Shown here: positions 16,156 to 24,390 of the stretch, in pieces
How positions within the stretch are numbered: the stretch's first letter is position 1
How the letters are laid out: every line of letters begins with the position of its first letter
NCBI GenBank assembly: GCA_017405865.1
Contig: JAFQZN010000008.1
Location: 17,539-81,538, forward strand
Direction of reading: 5' to 3'
DNA: 64,000 nt
Source: Oscillospiraceae bacterium
Lineage (GTDB): Bacteria; Bacillota; Clostridia; Oscillospirales; Oscillospiraceae
Translations under genes and position numbers: made by a program
The notes under the pieces: generated by a model
Databases searched by the model: none
What the model was told of the DNA's origin: nothing
What the model saw: the letters and a program-made list of their open reading frames with translations, nothing else

Positions 16156-17871
16156 TTACCGTTGCCAACGGGTCAAATAGTATTCGTTAATATTCTGTTC
16201 CAGCAGGTCTGCGGCCTCCTGCTCGGCATAGGTCCACGCTCTCCAGTCCGTATTGCGCCGACCGAGGATATTAACCGTCGGTTCGGTATCCGTAACCTTG
16301 AACAATTCGTCTGCATGCCAGGAAAGGATCCGTTTCGCTTTTTCAGAAACCGCGAAGTCATCGTCGTGGATCAATTCATAAACGTAGGGAACGACGGTGG
16401 GGGAATCCAGCTCGCTGATCGTTTCCATGTCGATGGCGTCGAGGCGGCCGCTTTGATAGGCGCGGATATTGTACGCCGCAACCAGGCGGTCGGTATCGGC
16501 GTAGGTTGCGAACAGAAGCAGCAGCGTCGCCGTGACGAGCGCGATCTTCATATAAGGAACGTTCTTTTTGAACAGACGTATCGACACGGAAACGAATAGG
16601 ACGACGAGTAGGACCGTGAACAGGAACGTCAAAATGCGCAGGTGGGTCATGCCGAAGCTCTCAATATACAGACAGATTTTGGAAAGAACTGTCGCCGCCA
16701 AAAACAGCGAGAAGATGCAAAGGAACAGCGACAGCAGCTTCACGGCGCGCGGCATTTTTCCCTCTGCTTTTTTGCACAGCAGACCGGCGAGGAAAACGAT
16801 CAGCAGATTGATCGCGCAGATGATCGACATTTCAAAGAAGCCCCGGCGGGCGTACTGCGCGACGCTGTAGCCGCGCGGCAGAATGCCGGCAAAGCCGTTG
16901 AAGAAATAGGCAATCTGTGTGAACAGATACACGGCGTAAATCGCGCAAATCATCGACAGGAAGGCGATGATAATGACGGATTCCAGACTGCCTCCGTATT
17001 CCTTTTCAGACGGTTTTCGATCCTCGCGGGGAATGCAAAGCGCTCTGCCGAACAGAAGAAAGAATACCAGAACGCCGAACAGGATGGAAACGAGAAGTTC
17101 TACGACCACATCCGTCGAGATGTTGGAGAGCAGGCCTTCAAACGCAGCATCCGAAAGAATCAGCAGGGGGATGATGACAACAAGGAAGGGAAGCGCGATG
17201 GCAATGCCGATCAGAACGCTGCTCACCTTGCGCTTCTGCATCGTCCCGTCGGGCGTGTTTTTATGGAAGAGCGCATAGGCGGCGTAGTGGATCCTGCCGA
17301 AGGTCAGAACGAACATCGTACGGCAAAGGTCGGCGATCGAGCGGAAGCCGTCATATCTGCGCTGCTGCATGAATTCCGTGTAGATAACCCCGGAAAGAAG
17401 GAACAGCGCGTTGATGACGAAAAAGACGTTGCTGCCGGTTACCGAGAACGAAACCGCGAGCGCGAGATAAGCGATACAGCAAAACACGCCGTAGAAGGTG
17501 ACCGTTTTGCGCTGCTTGAACAGATAAACGGCGAGGGTAAAGAAGAGTCCTGCCGTAAAAATGCTTGCTCCGAGGCCGGGATGCGTGGCGTAGATGTAGG
17601 AATTTGCGCAAAGCAGGCTGAAGCAAAGCAGAATCAGCGCAAAAATTATGCCCTTCCGATCCGTGCCAAAGTACTGCCTTCTGACCGGAGGCCGAATTAC
17701 CGGCTGAAACGTCTGTTGAAAGCGTTCCGGGTCTTGCGGCATCGGCGGTTGCATGGATTGCTGCATCGGTGGTTGCATGGGCGGCATCGGTTGCTGTGCG
17801 GGAGGCGGCTGCATGGGCGGAGCATAACCGTATAATTGCTGCGGATTTGGTTGTTGATTCATATCCTGCAT
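16156..17871 (-). CDS. DUF4173-type multi-pass membrane protein
   Basis: Integral membrane protein of unknown function. The first 60 residues are a Pro/Gln/Met-rich cytoplasmic tail (PPMQPPMQQSMQPPMPQ). About 11-12 hydrophobic helices follow, from around residue 75 to 450. The YSVAQYARRGFFEM segment is characteristic of DUF4173/DUF4153 proteins. The C-terminal 110 residues are soluble and acidic. The minus-strand GGAG fits ATG 17871 (571 residues) better than ATG 17877. It has a perfect sigma-A promoter and stands alone between msrA and queA. No enzymatic motif was recognised. Confidence 0.8.
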   Translation of the reverse strand: MQDMNQQPNPQQLYGYAPPMQPPPAQQPMPPMQPPMQQSMQPPMPQDPERFQQTFQPVIRPPVRRQYFGTDRKGIIFALILLCFSLLCANSYIYATHPGLGASIFTAGLFFTLAVYLFKQRKTVTFYGVFCCIAYLALAVSFSVTGSNVFFVINALFLLSGVIYTEFMQQRRYDGFRSIADLCRTMFVLTFGRIHYAAYALFHKNTPDGTMQKRKVSSVLIGIAIALPFLVVIIPLLILSDAAFEGLLSNISTDVVVELLVSILFGVLVFFLLFGRALCIPREDRKPSEKEYGGSLESVIIIAFLSMICAIYAVYLFTQIAYFFNGFAGILPRGYSVAQYARRGFFEMSIICAINLLIVFLAGLLCKKAEGKMPRAVKLLSLFLCIFSLFLAATVLSKICLYIESFGMTHLRILTFLFTVLLVVLFVSVSIRLFKKNVPYMKIALVTATLLLLFATYADTDRLVAAYNIRAYQSGRLDAIDMETISELDSPTVVPYVYELIHDDDFAVSEKAKRILSWHADELFKVTDTEPTVNILGRRNTDWRAWTYAEQEAADLLEQNINEYYLTRWQR

Positions 17872-17907
17872 ATACATTCTCCTTTGCTAATTGCATTTGT
17901 TACGCTT

Positions 17908-17936
17908 ATTATAGCACCGAAATTATCGTATGTCAA
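17908..17936 (-). promoter_or_regulatory. Consensus promoter of the DUF4173 gene
   Basis: On the - strand: TTGACA (17936-17931), 17-base spacer, TATAAT (17913-17908); both hexamers perfect. Confidence 0.85.
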
Positions 17937-17979
17937 TAATAATTTATTGAAATGTCAATTGTACTTTGCTTTTTCAGAG

Positions 17980-18008
17980 TTGAAAATGGAACCGCAATCG
18001 GTTATAAT
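17980..18008 (+). promoter_or_regulatory. Promoter of queA
   Basis: TTGAAA (17980-17985), 17-base spacer, TATAAT (18003-18008), divergent from the DUF4173 promoter. Confidence 0.8.
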
Positions 18009-18039
18009 ATAAAGGATTTTTACGAAAAGAGCTGAAACG

Positions 18040-19065
18040 TTGAAAACAAGTGATTTTTATTACGATCTTCCGCAGGAGCTGATCGCACAGACCCCGCTCG
18101 AACGTCGCGACGGCTCGCGCCTGCTGGTCATGCGGAGGGAAAGCGGTGCGCTGGAACACCGCCATTTTTACGATATAATCGACTATTTGCGCGAAGGCGA
18201 CTGCCTCGTGATGAACAATTCGCGCGTTATTCCTGCGCGGCTGATCGGAAAGCGTGTTCCCTCCGGCGGCGCGGCGGAAGTCCTGCTTTTGACCGATCGC
18301 GGCGACGGCGTTTGGGAATGCCTTGTCCGCCCTGCCAGAAAGCTGCATGTCGGCGCGGAACTTTCCTTCGGAGAGGGGAAACTGACGGCAACGGTCAAGG
18401 AAGAAATGGCAGAGGGGAACCGACTGGTTCAATTCCATTATGAAGGTATCTTCCTCGAAATCCTCGAACAGCTCGGCAAGATGCCGCTGCCGCCCTATAT
18501 CAAGGAAGAGCTGCAGGACGGCGAGCGCTATCAGACCGTCTATTCTAAGGTCAACGGCTCCGCCGCCGCGCCAACTGCCGGCCTGCATTTTACCAAGGAG
18601 CTTCTGGAAAAGATCGCTTCCAAGGGTGTCAAGCTCGCCTATGTGACGCTCCACGTCGGTTTGGGAACGTTCCGCCCGGTCAAGGTGGATGATGTGACGC
18701 AGCACCACATGCACAGCGAATTTTGCATGATGTCGAAAGAGACGGCTGCGCTCCTGAATGAGACGCGGGCGGCAGGCGGCCGCATCGTCTGCGTCGGCAC
18801 GACCTCCTGCCGCACGCTGGAATCTCTCGCGGATGAAAGCGGACGCTTTTCCGAAAAGTCCGCGTGGACGGACATTTTCATCTATCCCGGCTACCGGTTC
18901 AAGGCGATGGATGCTTTAATCACGAATTTCCACCTGCCGGAGAGCACGCTGATTATGCTGGTATCCGCCTTCGCAGGTTATGATCACGTGATGAACGCCT
19001 ACCGCGAGGCGGTCAAAGCGCGTTACCGTTTTTTCTCCTTTGGCGACGCGATGCTGATTCTTTGA
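18040..19065 (+). CDS. queA: QueA, S-adenosylmethionine:tRNA ribosyltransferase-isomerase
   Basis: Transfers and isomerises the ribosyl group of SAM onto preQ1 in tRNA, making epoxyqueuosine in GUN-anticodon tRNAs. The 341-residue product has family blocks [57 protein letters not shown]-type TLHVGLGTF and [11 protein letters not shown]. The start is TTG at 18040 behind a weak AAAAGAG; no ATG fits. Its usual partner tgt lies about 700 bases downstream, separated by a toxin-antitoxin pair. Confidence 0.95.
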   Translation: MKTSDFYYDLPQELIAQTPLERRDGSRLLVMRRESGALEHRHFYDIIDYLREGDCLVMNNSRVIPARLIGKRVPSGGAAEVLLLTDRGDGVWECLVRPARKLHVGAELSFGEGKLTATVKEEMAEGNRLVQFHYEGIFLEILEQLGKMPLPPYIKEELQDGERYQTVYSKVNGSAAAPTAGLHFTKELLEKIASKGVKLAYVTLHVGLGTFRPVKVDDVTQHHMHSEFCMMSKETAALLNETRAAGGRIVCVGTTSCRTLESLADESGRFSEKSAWTDIFIYPGYRFKAMDALITNFHLPESTLIMLVSAFAGYDHVMNAYREAVKARYRFFSFGDAMLIL

Positions 19066-19070
19066 CTTCT

Positions 19071-19106
19071 CTATCGTTTGTCAATATATATATTGACAAA
19101 CGATAG
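19071..19106. promoter_or_regulatory. 36-base perfect palindrome over the toxin-antitoxin promoter
   Basis: Left arm CTATCGTTTGTCAATATA is the exact reverse complement of the right arm. The right arm contains the -35 TTGACA (19093-19098) of the antitoxin promoter, so it is a likely operator for autoregulation by the RelB-like protein. As RNA it could also form a hairpin ending queA. Confidence 0.75.
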
Positions 19107-19121
19107 GCTTTTGTATATACT
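19093..19121 (+). promoter_or_regulatory. Promoter of the toxin-antitoxin pair
   Basis: TTGACA (19093-19098), 17-base spacer, TATACT (19116-19121), overlapping the palindrome. Confidence 0.8.
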
Positions 19122-19146
19122 ATCCTATAGAAAGGTGGTGCTACAA

Positions 19147-19407
19147 GTGGCAAATGTCAATATCAGATTGGATGATGCAACCAAGGCGCAGTTTGACGCC
19201 TTCTGCAGTGAAGTGGGACTCTCCGTCAGCGCAGCCTTTAATCTGTTTGCAAAGCGGGTAGTCAAGGAGCAGCGAATTCCCTTTGATATTACAACAGAGG
19301 TTCCCAATGCAAAAACGCTGGCAGCGATGGAAGCGGCAGAAACCGGACTGGATGTATACGGACCGTTCGATACGGTTGCTGAGCTTATGGAGGCGTTGAA
19401 TGCTTAG
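19147..19407 (+). CDS. RelB/DinJ-family antitoxin
   Basis: DNA-binding antitoxin expected to neutralise the downstream YafQ-like toxin. The 86-residue product begins ANVNIRLDDATKAQFDAFCSEVGLSVSAAFNLFAKRVV, a ribbon-helix-helix fold typical of RelB/DinJ. PFDI then leads to a toxin-binding C-terminal tail. GTG 19147 is chosen because AAAGGTGGTG sits just upstream and the longer frame would overlap the promoter. It overlaps the toxin gene by 8 bases. The pair splits the usual queA-tgt order, which suggests acquisition. Confidence 0.9.
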   Translation: MANVNIRLDDATKAQFDAFCSEVGLSVSAAFNLFAKRVVKEQRIPFDITTEVPNAKTLAAMEAAETGLDVYGPFDTVAELMEALNA

Positions 19408-19678
19408 AATTGAATTCACCGGCCAGTTTAAAAAGGATTATAAGGCCGCCATCAAGCGTGGGTGTGATCCAGAGGAGCTGACGACAGTCATCTCTATGCT
19501 TGCAGCACAGCAGCCGCTGCCGGAGAAATATAAGGATCATGCCCTCACGAACTCCAAAAGGTATAAAGATATGCGTGAGTGCCATATTCGCCCAGACTGG
19601 CTGCTGGTCTATAAAGTATATCTTGACCGGCTGGTGCTTGAGCTGATTCGGACCGGATCACACAGTGATCTGTTTTGA
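19400..19678 (+). CDS. YafQ-family toxin (RelE/ParE superfamily mRNA interferase)
   Basis: Ribosome-dependent endoribonuclease that would cleave mRNA in the A site when the antitoxin is lost. The 92-residue product has YafQ blocks: FKKDYKAAIKRG at the start, LPEKYKDHALTNSKRYKDMRECHIRPDW in the middle and IRTGSHSDLF at the end. The histidines in KDHAL, ECHI and GSHSDLF and the aspartate in RPDW match YafQ catalytic positions. It is translated from an ATG inside the antitoxin gene. No inactivating change was seen. Confidence 0.92.
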   Translation: MLRIEFTGQFKKDYKAAIKRGCDPEELTTVISMLAAQQPLPEKYKDHALTNSKRYKDMRECHIRPDWLLVYKVYLDRLVLELIRTGSHSDLF

Positions 19679-19763
19679 AATGAATATGGATGTGTATTCG
19701 ATAAACAGCACTCCTAAATCCTGTAAGCTTCGGGAATGCCATGCTGATTGAGAGAGGTAATCT

Positions 19764-20900
19764 ATGTTTGAACTGCTAAAAACAGAGGGTGCGGCGCGGC
19801 GCGGCGTGTTTACCTGCGCGCACGGTACAGTGCAAACGCCTGTGTTTATGAACGTCGGCACACAGGGCGCGATCAAGGGAGCGTTGAGCGCGGCGGATTT
19901 GAAGAATATCGGGTGCCAGGTGGAGCTTTCCAACACCTACCATTTGCATCTTCGTCCCAGCGATCAGACGGTTCGCGCGATGGGCGGCCTGCATAAGTTT
20001 ATGACATGGGACGGCCCGATTCTGACGGATTCCGGCGGCTTTCAGGTCTTTTCGCTGGCAAGCCTGCGAAAAATCAAGGAGGAGGGCGTGTATTTCGCCT
20101 CCCATATCGACGGTCGGAAGATCTTCATGGGGCCAGAGGAGAGCATGCAGATCCAGTCGAATCTCGGCTCGGATATGTGTATGGCGTTTGATGAGTGCGT
20201 CAAGAATCCGTCGCCGTATGAATACGTCAAGGCGTCGATGCAGCGGACGTACCGCTGGCTGGTGCGCTGCAAGAACGAAAACGCGCGGCTGAATCAGCTG
20301 GAAACGACCGTCAACCCGCAGCAAATGCTCTGGGGCATCAATCAGGGCGGCACGTATGCCGACCTGCGTATTGAACACATGAAAATGATCGCCGATCTCG
20401 ATCTGCCGGGCTATGCTATCGGCGGCCTGGCGGTCGGCGAGCCGACGGAGACGATGTATGAGATCATCGAAAAGGTCGAGCCGTACATGCCGAAAAGCAA
20501 GACACGCTATCTGATGGGCGTCGGCACACCGTCGAATATCATCGAAGGTGTAGCGCGCGGCGTCGATTTCTTCGACTGCGTGATGCCGGCGAGAAACGCC
20601 AGACACGCAAAGCTCTTTACATGGGGCGGCACAAGAAACCTGAAAAATGCAAAATACGAGCGCGACGAGCGCCCGATCGACCCGGAATGCGACTGTCCCG
20701 TGTGCCGCAGATATTCGCGCGCCTATATCCACCATCTGTTTAAGGCGGAGGAAATGCTTGCCATGCGGCTTTCGGTTATGCACAATCTCTATTTCTATAA
20801 CCGTCTGACGCAGCGCATCCGCGACGCGCTCGACGCGGGAACGTTCGCGCAATTCCGCGCGGAATACTCGGAGAAGCTCGGCAGACCTGCAGAGGATTGA
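19764..20900 (+). CDS. tgt: Queuine/preQ1 tRNA-guanine transglycosylase
   Basis: Exchanges G34 of GUN-anticodon tRNAs for preQ1. The 378-residue product carries the catalytic LTDSGGFQVFSL segment, the nucleophile region RGVDFFDCVMPARNARH, the zinc site CDCPVC...C with the following histidine, and ALDAGTFAQFRAEY at the end. The ATG follows GAGAGG. It is the second queuosine gene here and probably formed one unit with queA and yajC before the toxin-antitoxin pair arrived. Confidence 0.96.
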   Translation: MFELLKTEGAARRGVFTCAHGTVQTPVFMNVGTQGAIKGALSAADLKNIGCQVELSNTYHLHLRPSDQTVRAMGGLHKFMTWDGPILTDSGGFQVFSLASLRKIKEEGVYFASHIDGRKIFMGPEESMQIQSNLGSDMCMAFDECVKNPSPYEYVKASMQRTYRWLVRCKNENARLNQLETTVNPQQMLWGINQGGTYADLRIEHMKMIADLDLPGYAIGGLAVGEPTETMYEIIEKVEPYMPKSKTRYLMGVGTPSNIIEGVARGVDFFDCVMPARNARHAKLFTWGGTRNLKNAKYERDERPIDPECDCPVCRRYSRAYIHHLFKAEEMLAMRLSVMHNLYFYNRLTQRIRDALDAGTFAQFRAEYSEKLGRPAED

Positions 20901-20929
20901 CCGAAATTGCAAAATATTTTATATAGTGC

Positions 20930-20958
20930 TTGCATTACACGGCGCTTTTCAGTATAAT
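20930..20958 (+). promoter_or_regulatory. Promoter of yajC
   Basis: TTGCAT (20930-20935), 17-base spacer, TATAAT (20953-20958). Confidence 0.75.
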
Positions 20959-20987
20959 AGCATCAAAATACAACAGGAGGAACCCTC

Positions 20988-21347
20988 ATGGATTACAGTT
21001 TTCTCATTATCATCGTAGCGATGATCGCGGTATTCTACTTTATGATCATCCGTCCCGAGAAGAAAAAGAAGAAGGAAGAAGAAGCGCTCCGCAGCTCGCT
21101 GAAGGAAGGCGACAAGATCACGACCATCGGCGGCATTGTCGGTAAGATCGTCGATATGAAGGACGATAACATCGTGATCGAGACGAGCATGGACCGCGTC
21201 CGTATGGAGCTGGCAAAGTGGTCCGTTATGACGAACAACACCGCACAGGAAGCCGCGCAGAAGGCGCGCGCGGAAGCGCAGGCTGCCGCAAAGGAACGCG
21301 CAGAGAAGCGCAAGGCGGAAAAGGAAGCTAATAAAAAGAAAAAGTAA
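20988..21347 (+). CDS. yajC: YajC, preprotein translocase accessory subunit
   Basis: Small inner-membrane protein associated with SecDF in protein export. A single N-terminal transmembrane helix (residues about 4-20) is followed by IIRPEKKKKKEEEALRSSL and LKEGDKITTIGGIVGKIVDM, the YajC core. A lysine/alanine-rich charged tail follows. The length is 119 residues. AGGAGG precedes the ATG at 20988. The tgt-yajC order is widespread; here yajC also has its own promoter and terminator. Confidence 0.93.
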   Translation: MDYSFLIIIVAMIAVFYFMIIRPEKKKKKEEEALRSSLKEGDKITTIGGIVGKIVDMKDDNIVIETSMDRVRMELAKWSVMTNNTAQEAAQKARAEAQAAAKERAEKRKAEKEANKKKK

Positions 21348-21361
21348 GATACGTCTTCAGG

Positions 21362-21396
21362 AAACGCACGACCGATTATGGCCGTGCGTTTTTTCT
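21362..21396 (+). terminator. Terminator of yajC
   Basis: Arms AAACGCACG / CGTGCGTTT around a 12-base loop, followed by a T-rich stretch. Confidence 0.85.
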
Positions 21397-21454
21397 TTTG
21401 TCATAGATTTTGTGGTTGGACAATAGTCTTTAGCAAAAGGGAAGGTGAGTGGTT

Positions 21455-21847
21455 ATGAAATCAAAAAAGAGCTCAAAGGGATTCTGGATCTTTCTATTGA
21501 TCGCGATCCCGGTGTTGACGGTGCTGACTGCGCTCGGCGGGGCAAAGCTGATTCTTTCGGGAGCACTGCCGGAAAAAAAGACGGATCTGATCGTCTGTAT
21601 CGCGATCGGGACGGTCAGTCTGGTGCTTTCCATGTTCGGCGCGTTTCGTGCGGAACGGAAGAAATTCATTTGGGGAATCCTGTTTGCCGCAGGTTACCTT
21701 GCCATGTTGCTGCTGTCCAATCTTCTTTTCTTCGGAGAAGGGTATGGCGGGATTCTGCAGAACGTGATTGCCGTTTTGGCCGGCGGTCTGATCGGCAGTA
21801 TCATCGGGGCAGGGAAGCGTCGGAAAACGAAGCATGCAGTATTCTGA
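21455..21847 (+). CDS. Small four-helix membrane protein (TIGR04086-like)
   Basis: Hypothetical 130-residue membrane protein. A short lysine-rich N-terminus is followed by four hydrophobic helices at about 10-32, 42-62, 70-90 and 98-118, ending in a basic tail. Size, topology and position after yajC resemble the TIGR04086 family of clostridial membrane proteins, but this was judged by eye. ATG 21455 lies after AAGGTGAG; the GTG two codons upstream overlaps that site. No function is inferred. Confidence 0.65.
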   Translation: MKSKKSSKGFWIFLLIAIPVLTVLTALGGAKLILSGALPEKKTDLIVCIAIGTVSLVLSMFGAFRAERKKFIWGILFAAGYLAMLLLSNLLFFGEGYGGILQNVIAVLAGGLIGSIIGAGKRRKTKHAVF

Positions 21848-22073
21848 TAATTCTTCGTGAAAAATGCCCAAATCGATTTTGGACAATTGCAGGAAATCCT
21901 GCAAAATGAATTTCTACAAGATGTTGCGGGATAACCGCTGTGAAGCTACAAGATAATGGAAGGATGTTTCAAAAGGGTTACAAGTTCTGAAAAACGGTTA
22001 CGCGGTTTACATAACAAAGTTTACATAATATATGTGCATAATAAACAAATTTTTACAAAATCTCCAAAAAGTG

Positions 22074-22102
22074 TTGAAATTCAAGGTTTTTTGAGGTATA
22101 GT
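22074..22102 (+). promoter_or_regulatory. Promoter of the first Xer-type recombinase
   Basis: TTGAAA (22074-22079), 17-base spacer, TATAGT (22097-22102). The AT-rich stretch 21848-22223 holds this promoter and a leader of about 110 bases, with no other gene seen. Confidence 0.7.
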
Positions 22103-22223
22103 TACTTTTGCAATGGCAAAAAAATTGGTAGAAATAATATTTTTCGCATAAATTGTGATTCGTGTCTGCGTAAAACACAATATGTTGTTTTTTGCTGATT
22201 CTTGTAGGAAAGGAGCCGATCAC

Positions 22224-23108
22224 TTGGCAAATCTTGTAGCCGATTATGAGAATTATCTTTTGAATATCAAGCACGCATCTGCCAACACGGTCGCTTCCTA
22301 CATGCGCGATATTCGTCAATTCTCCGAATACATTGCGGAGGTCGAGGATATTGAGATCGAAGCGTGTGACCGGGAGTTCATCTGTCGTTATACGCAGCAT
22401 CTCAAGGTCAATGGTAAGTCGGCGTCCACCGTCGCTCGCTGCATTGCTTCCTTGAAGAGCTTTTATGCCTTTTGCCAGTCACAGGGCTCCGTTACCGAGA
22501 ATCCCGTTCACGAGATCCCGCAGGATAAGGCGGAAAAGAAGCTGCCGCAAATTCTGACCAGCAGGGAAGTTGAGCTTCTGCTGGAGCAGCCGAAATGCAC
22601 GGATATGAAGGGCTATCGCGATAAAGCAATGCTGGAGATGCTCTATGCAACCGGTATGCGCGTCAGTGAAATGATTTCCCTGAATGAGGAAGACGTTAAT
22701 CTTTCAGCCTCCTTTGTGAAATGTGAGGGCGGCGGCAAGTTCCGTATTATCCCGCTCTATCCCGTTGCCGTGAAAGCGCTGACGACGTATATGAAAGAGA
22801 TTCGTCCGAAGATGGTTTCCGATCCCAGTGAGGAAGCGTTGTTCGTCAACGTCAACGGTGACCGCATGACCCGTCAGGGCTTCTGGAAAATCATCAAGCA
22901 CTATCAGGAAACGGCGCAGATCAGCAAGGATATTACGCCGCATACGCTGCGTCACAGCTTTGCGGCGCACCTGCTGGAAAACGGCGCGGATTTGCGTTCT
23001 CTACAGGAAATGCTCGGTCACAGCGATATTTCTTCGACGCAGATCTATACGCAGGTCGTGAAGCAAAACCTGAAGAATGTGTACAATAAGTACCATCCCA
23101 GAGCATGA
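22224..23108 (+). CDS. XerC/XerD-type tyrosine recombinase (XerD-like)
   Basis: Site-specific recombinase probably resolving chromosome dimers at dif with a partner. The N-terminal SAM-like domain (about 1-90) opens ANLVADYENYLLNIKHASANTVASY. Catalytic residues are visible in ATGMRVSEMISL (Arg), HTLRHSFAAHLLENG (His-x-x-Arg), LGHSDISSTQIYTQV (His and Tyr). The start is taken as TTG 22224, 8 bases after AAGGAG, giving 294 residues; the upstream frame is AT-rich and unlike the family. A second Xer-type gene lies at 32151. No phage or transposon genes flank it. Confidence 0.9.
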   Translation: MANLVADYENYLLNIKHASANTVASYMRDIRQFSEYIAEVEDIEIEACDREFICRYTQHLKVNGKSASTVARCIASLKSFYAFCQSQGSVTENPVHEIPQDKAEKKLPQILTSREVELLLEQPKCTDMKGYRDKAMLEMLYATGMRVSEMISLNEEDVNLSASFVKCEGGGKFRIIPLYPVAVKALTTYMKEIRPKMVSDPSEEALFVNVNGDRMTRQGFWKIIKHYQETAQISKDITPHTLRHSFAAHLLENGADLRSLQEMLGHSDISSTQIYTQVVKQNLKNVYNKYHPRA

Positions 23109-23143
23109 TGGTCGGCGAGAATTCGCCGGCTGTTCATAAAGGA

Positions 23144-23171
23144 GTGCGCAGTTCAACCGAACTGCGCACTT
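23144..23171. terminator. Bidirectional terminator between convergent genes
   Basis: Perfect 12-base arms AGTGCGCAGTTC / GAACTGCGCACT with an AACC loop, between the recombinase and the - strand gene ending at 23177. Confidence 0.85.
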
Positions 23172-23176
23172 TGCTG

Positions 23177-23824
23177 TCAGTCAATGCATTGCCGGTACTC
23201 ACGTAAAAGAACGATTCCCGCCTGACAGCCGTATCTCTCTGCGAGCGCGAGCTTCTTTTGTATCGACGCTTTCGTGTCATGGTAAATCGCCTTACCGTTC
23301 TCAACGCGGCAGCTGCATTGCGCCGTTTCCAAATAGAATTCCTCTTTCCTTTTTAATCCGGTTGTCGTGCCGGCGCTCCATGGAATGATCTCCAATACCC
23401 ACTGATCCCTGTATTTTTCCTGCACCCGGCGAACGTATTTTTCCCAACAATTACATAGTCTGCCGGGAATCTGCACGTATGCGTCCGGGAGAAGCGCGTG
23501 CAGGGCGGGCGGCACGGTCATTTTTGCCTTCAGTCGCCGTTTCAGACCGAGGGCGATTGCAGCGCCGACCTCATTGATCGGGCGCTCAAAGTCAAGAAAA
23601 CAACCGCTTCCGCAAGCCGACGCCAGACGATCCAGCACGGCAGCCTCCGGCGCTGCTGCGGGTAAAAAACGGTCGTTGATGACGGCGGGCGCATCGGGAA
23701 GAATTCGTTTTGGAAAGCGAACCGTTCCGTCTGCATGAAAACCGAAACCGAGCTGCGCGTAGCGGCTTCCTGTCAGCTGCGCAGCTTCGTTTTCCTCCAT
23801 GGCAAAATAGAAGGGGATTGACAA
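23177..23824 (-). CDS. Hypothetical protein, possibly glycosidase-like TIM-barrel
   Basis: A 215-residue soluble protein I do not recognise. It starts SIPFYFAMEENEAAQL with no signal peptide. The stretch GCFLDFERPINEVGAAI near 98-114 recalls the acidic end of strand 4 in GH18-type barrels (DFE-type motif). Later segments (VTIPPALHALLPDAYVQIPG-like, DQWVLEIIPWSAGTTT, GIVLLREYRQ) fit alternating strands and helices. The TTG start at 23824 follows GAGGAGG; ATG at residue 8 is an alternative. Divergent from yqeG. The glycosidase idea is weak inference. Confidence 0.55.
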   Translation of the reverse strand: MSIPFYFAMEENEAAQLTGSRYAQLGFGFHADGTVRFPKRILPDAPAVINDRFLPAAAPEAAVLDRLASACGSGCFLDFERPINEVGAAIALGLKRRLKAKMTVPPALHALLPDAYVQIPGRLCNCWEKYVRRVQEKYRDQWVLEIIPWSAGTTTGLKRKEEFYLETAQCSCRVENGKAIYHDTKASIQKKLALAERYGCQAGIVLLREYRQCID

Positions 23825-23853
23825 TAGACAAACCTCCTCAACGGTGTTATAAT
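23825..23853 (+). promoter_or_regulatory. Promoter of the yqeG-peptidase pair
   Basis: TAGACA (23825-23830), 17-base spacer, TATAAT (23848-23853). A TTGACA at 23818 is 24 bases away and therefore less likely. Confidence 0.6.
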
Positions 23854-23889
23854 GGAACTGTAAAAATCTATGGGAATGCGGGAAACGTT

Positions 23890-24390
23890 ATGCTGTCATT
23901 TTTACCGGATCATATTTTTCCGAGAATCACCGATATTTCGCCGGGCTTTCTTCGGCAGCATGAAATCTCGCTGCTGCTGGCGGATTTTGACAATACGATG
24001 CTGCCCTATACGACGGACGTTCCGACGCAGGAACTGCTGGACTGGGTCAACGCGATCAAGGCTGCGGGGATCACACTCTGCATCGTCTCCAACAGCCGCA
24101 AGCCGCGCCTTCCGACCTTCTGCCGACAGTATGACGTAGCGTGTATCACCGGCGCGAACAAGCCCGGGACGCGCGGGGTCAGGGAAGCGCTGCGGCGGTT
24201 TAGCACGGAGAAGAAGAACACCGCTCTGGTGGGCGATCAGATCTATACGGACGTTTTATGCGCCAAGCTGTCCGGCGTGACGGCGCTGGCGGTCAAATCC
24301 ATAAACAACCATAATATCTGGCTGAAGCTGCGCCACGTCCTCGAGGTGCCGTTTCTGGCCATTGCAAAAAAGAGGAGAGTTAAGCTGTGA
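23890..24390 (+). CDS. yqeG: YqeG-family HAD phosphatase
   Basis: HAD superfamily subclass IIIA phosphatase of unknown physiological substrate, widespread in Firmicutes. Motif I is LLADFDNTMLPY near residue 30, motif II is IVSNSRK near 66, and motif IV region is NTALVGDQIYTDVLCAKLSG near 115. The 166-residue length is typical. The start at 23890 gives the normal N-terminus MLSFLPDHIFPRITDI; the longer frame overlaps the divergent gene and the promoter. Its stop overlaps the GTG start of the peptidase gene. Confidence 0.88.
   Translation: MLSFLPDHIFPRITDISPGFLRQHEISLLLADFDNTMLPYTTDVPTQELLDWVNAIKAAGITLCIVSNSRKPRLPTFCRQYDVACITGANKPGTRGVREALRRFSTEKKNTALVGDQIYTDVLCAKLSGVTALAVKSINNHNIWLKLRHVLEVPFLAIAKKRRVKL

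Noticed and set aside
23818-23853. TTGACA with TATAAT as yqeG promoter
   Set aside because: Spacing of 24 bases is too long; TAGACA at 17 bases fits better.
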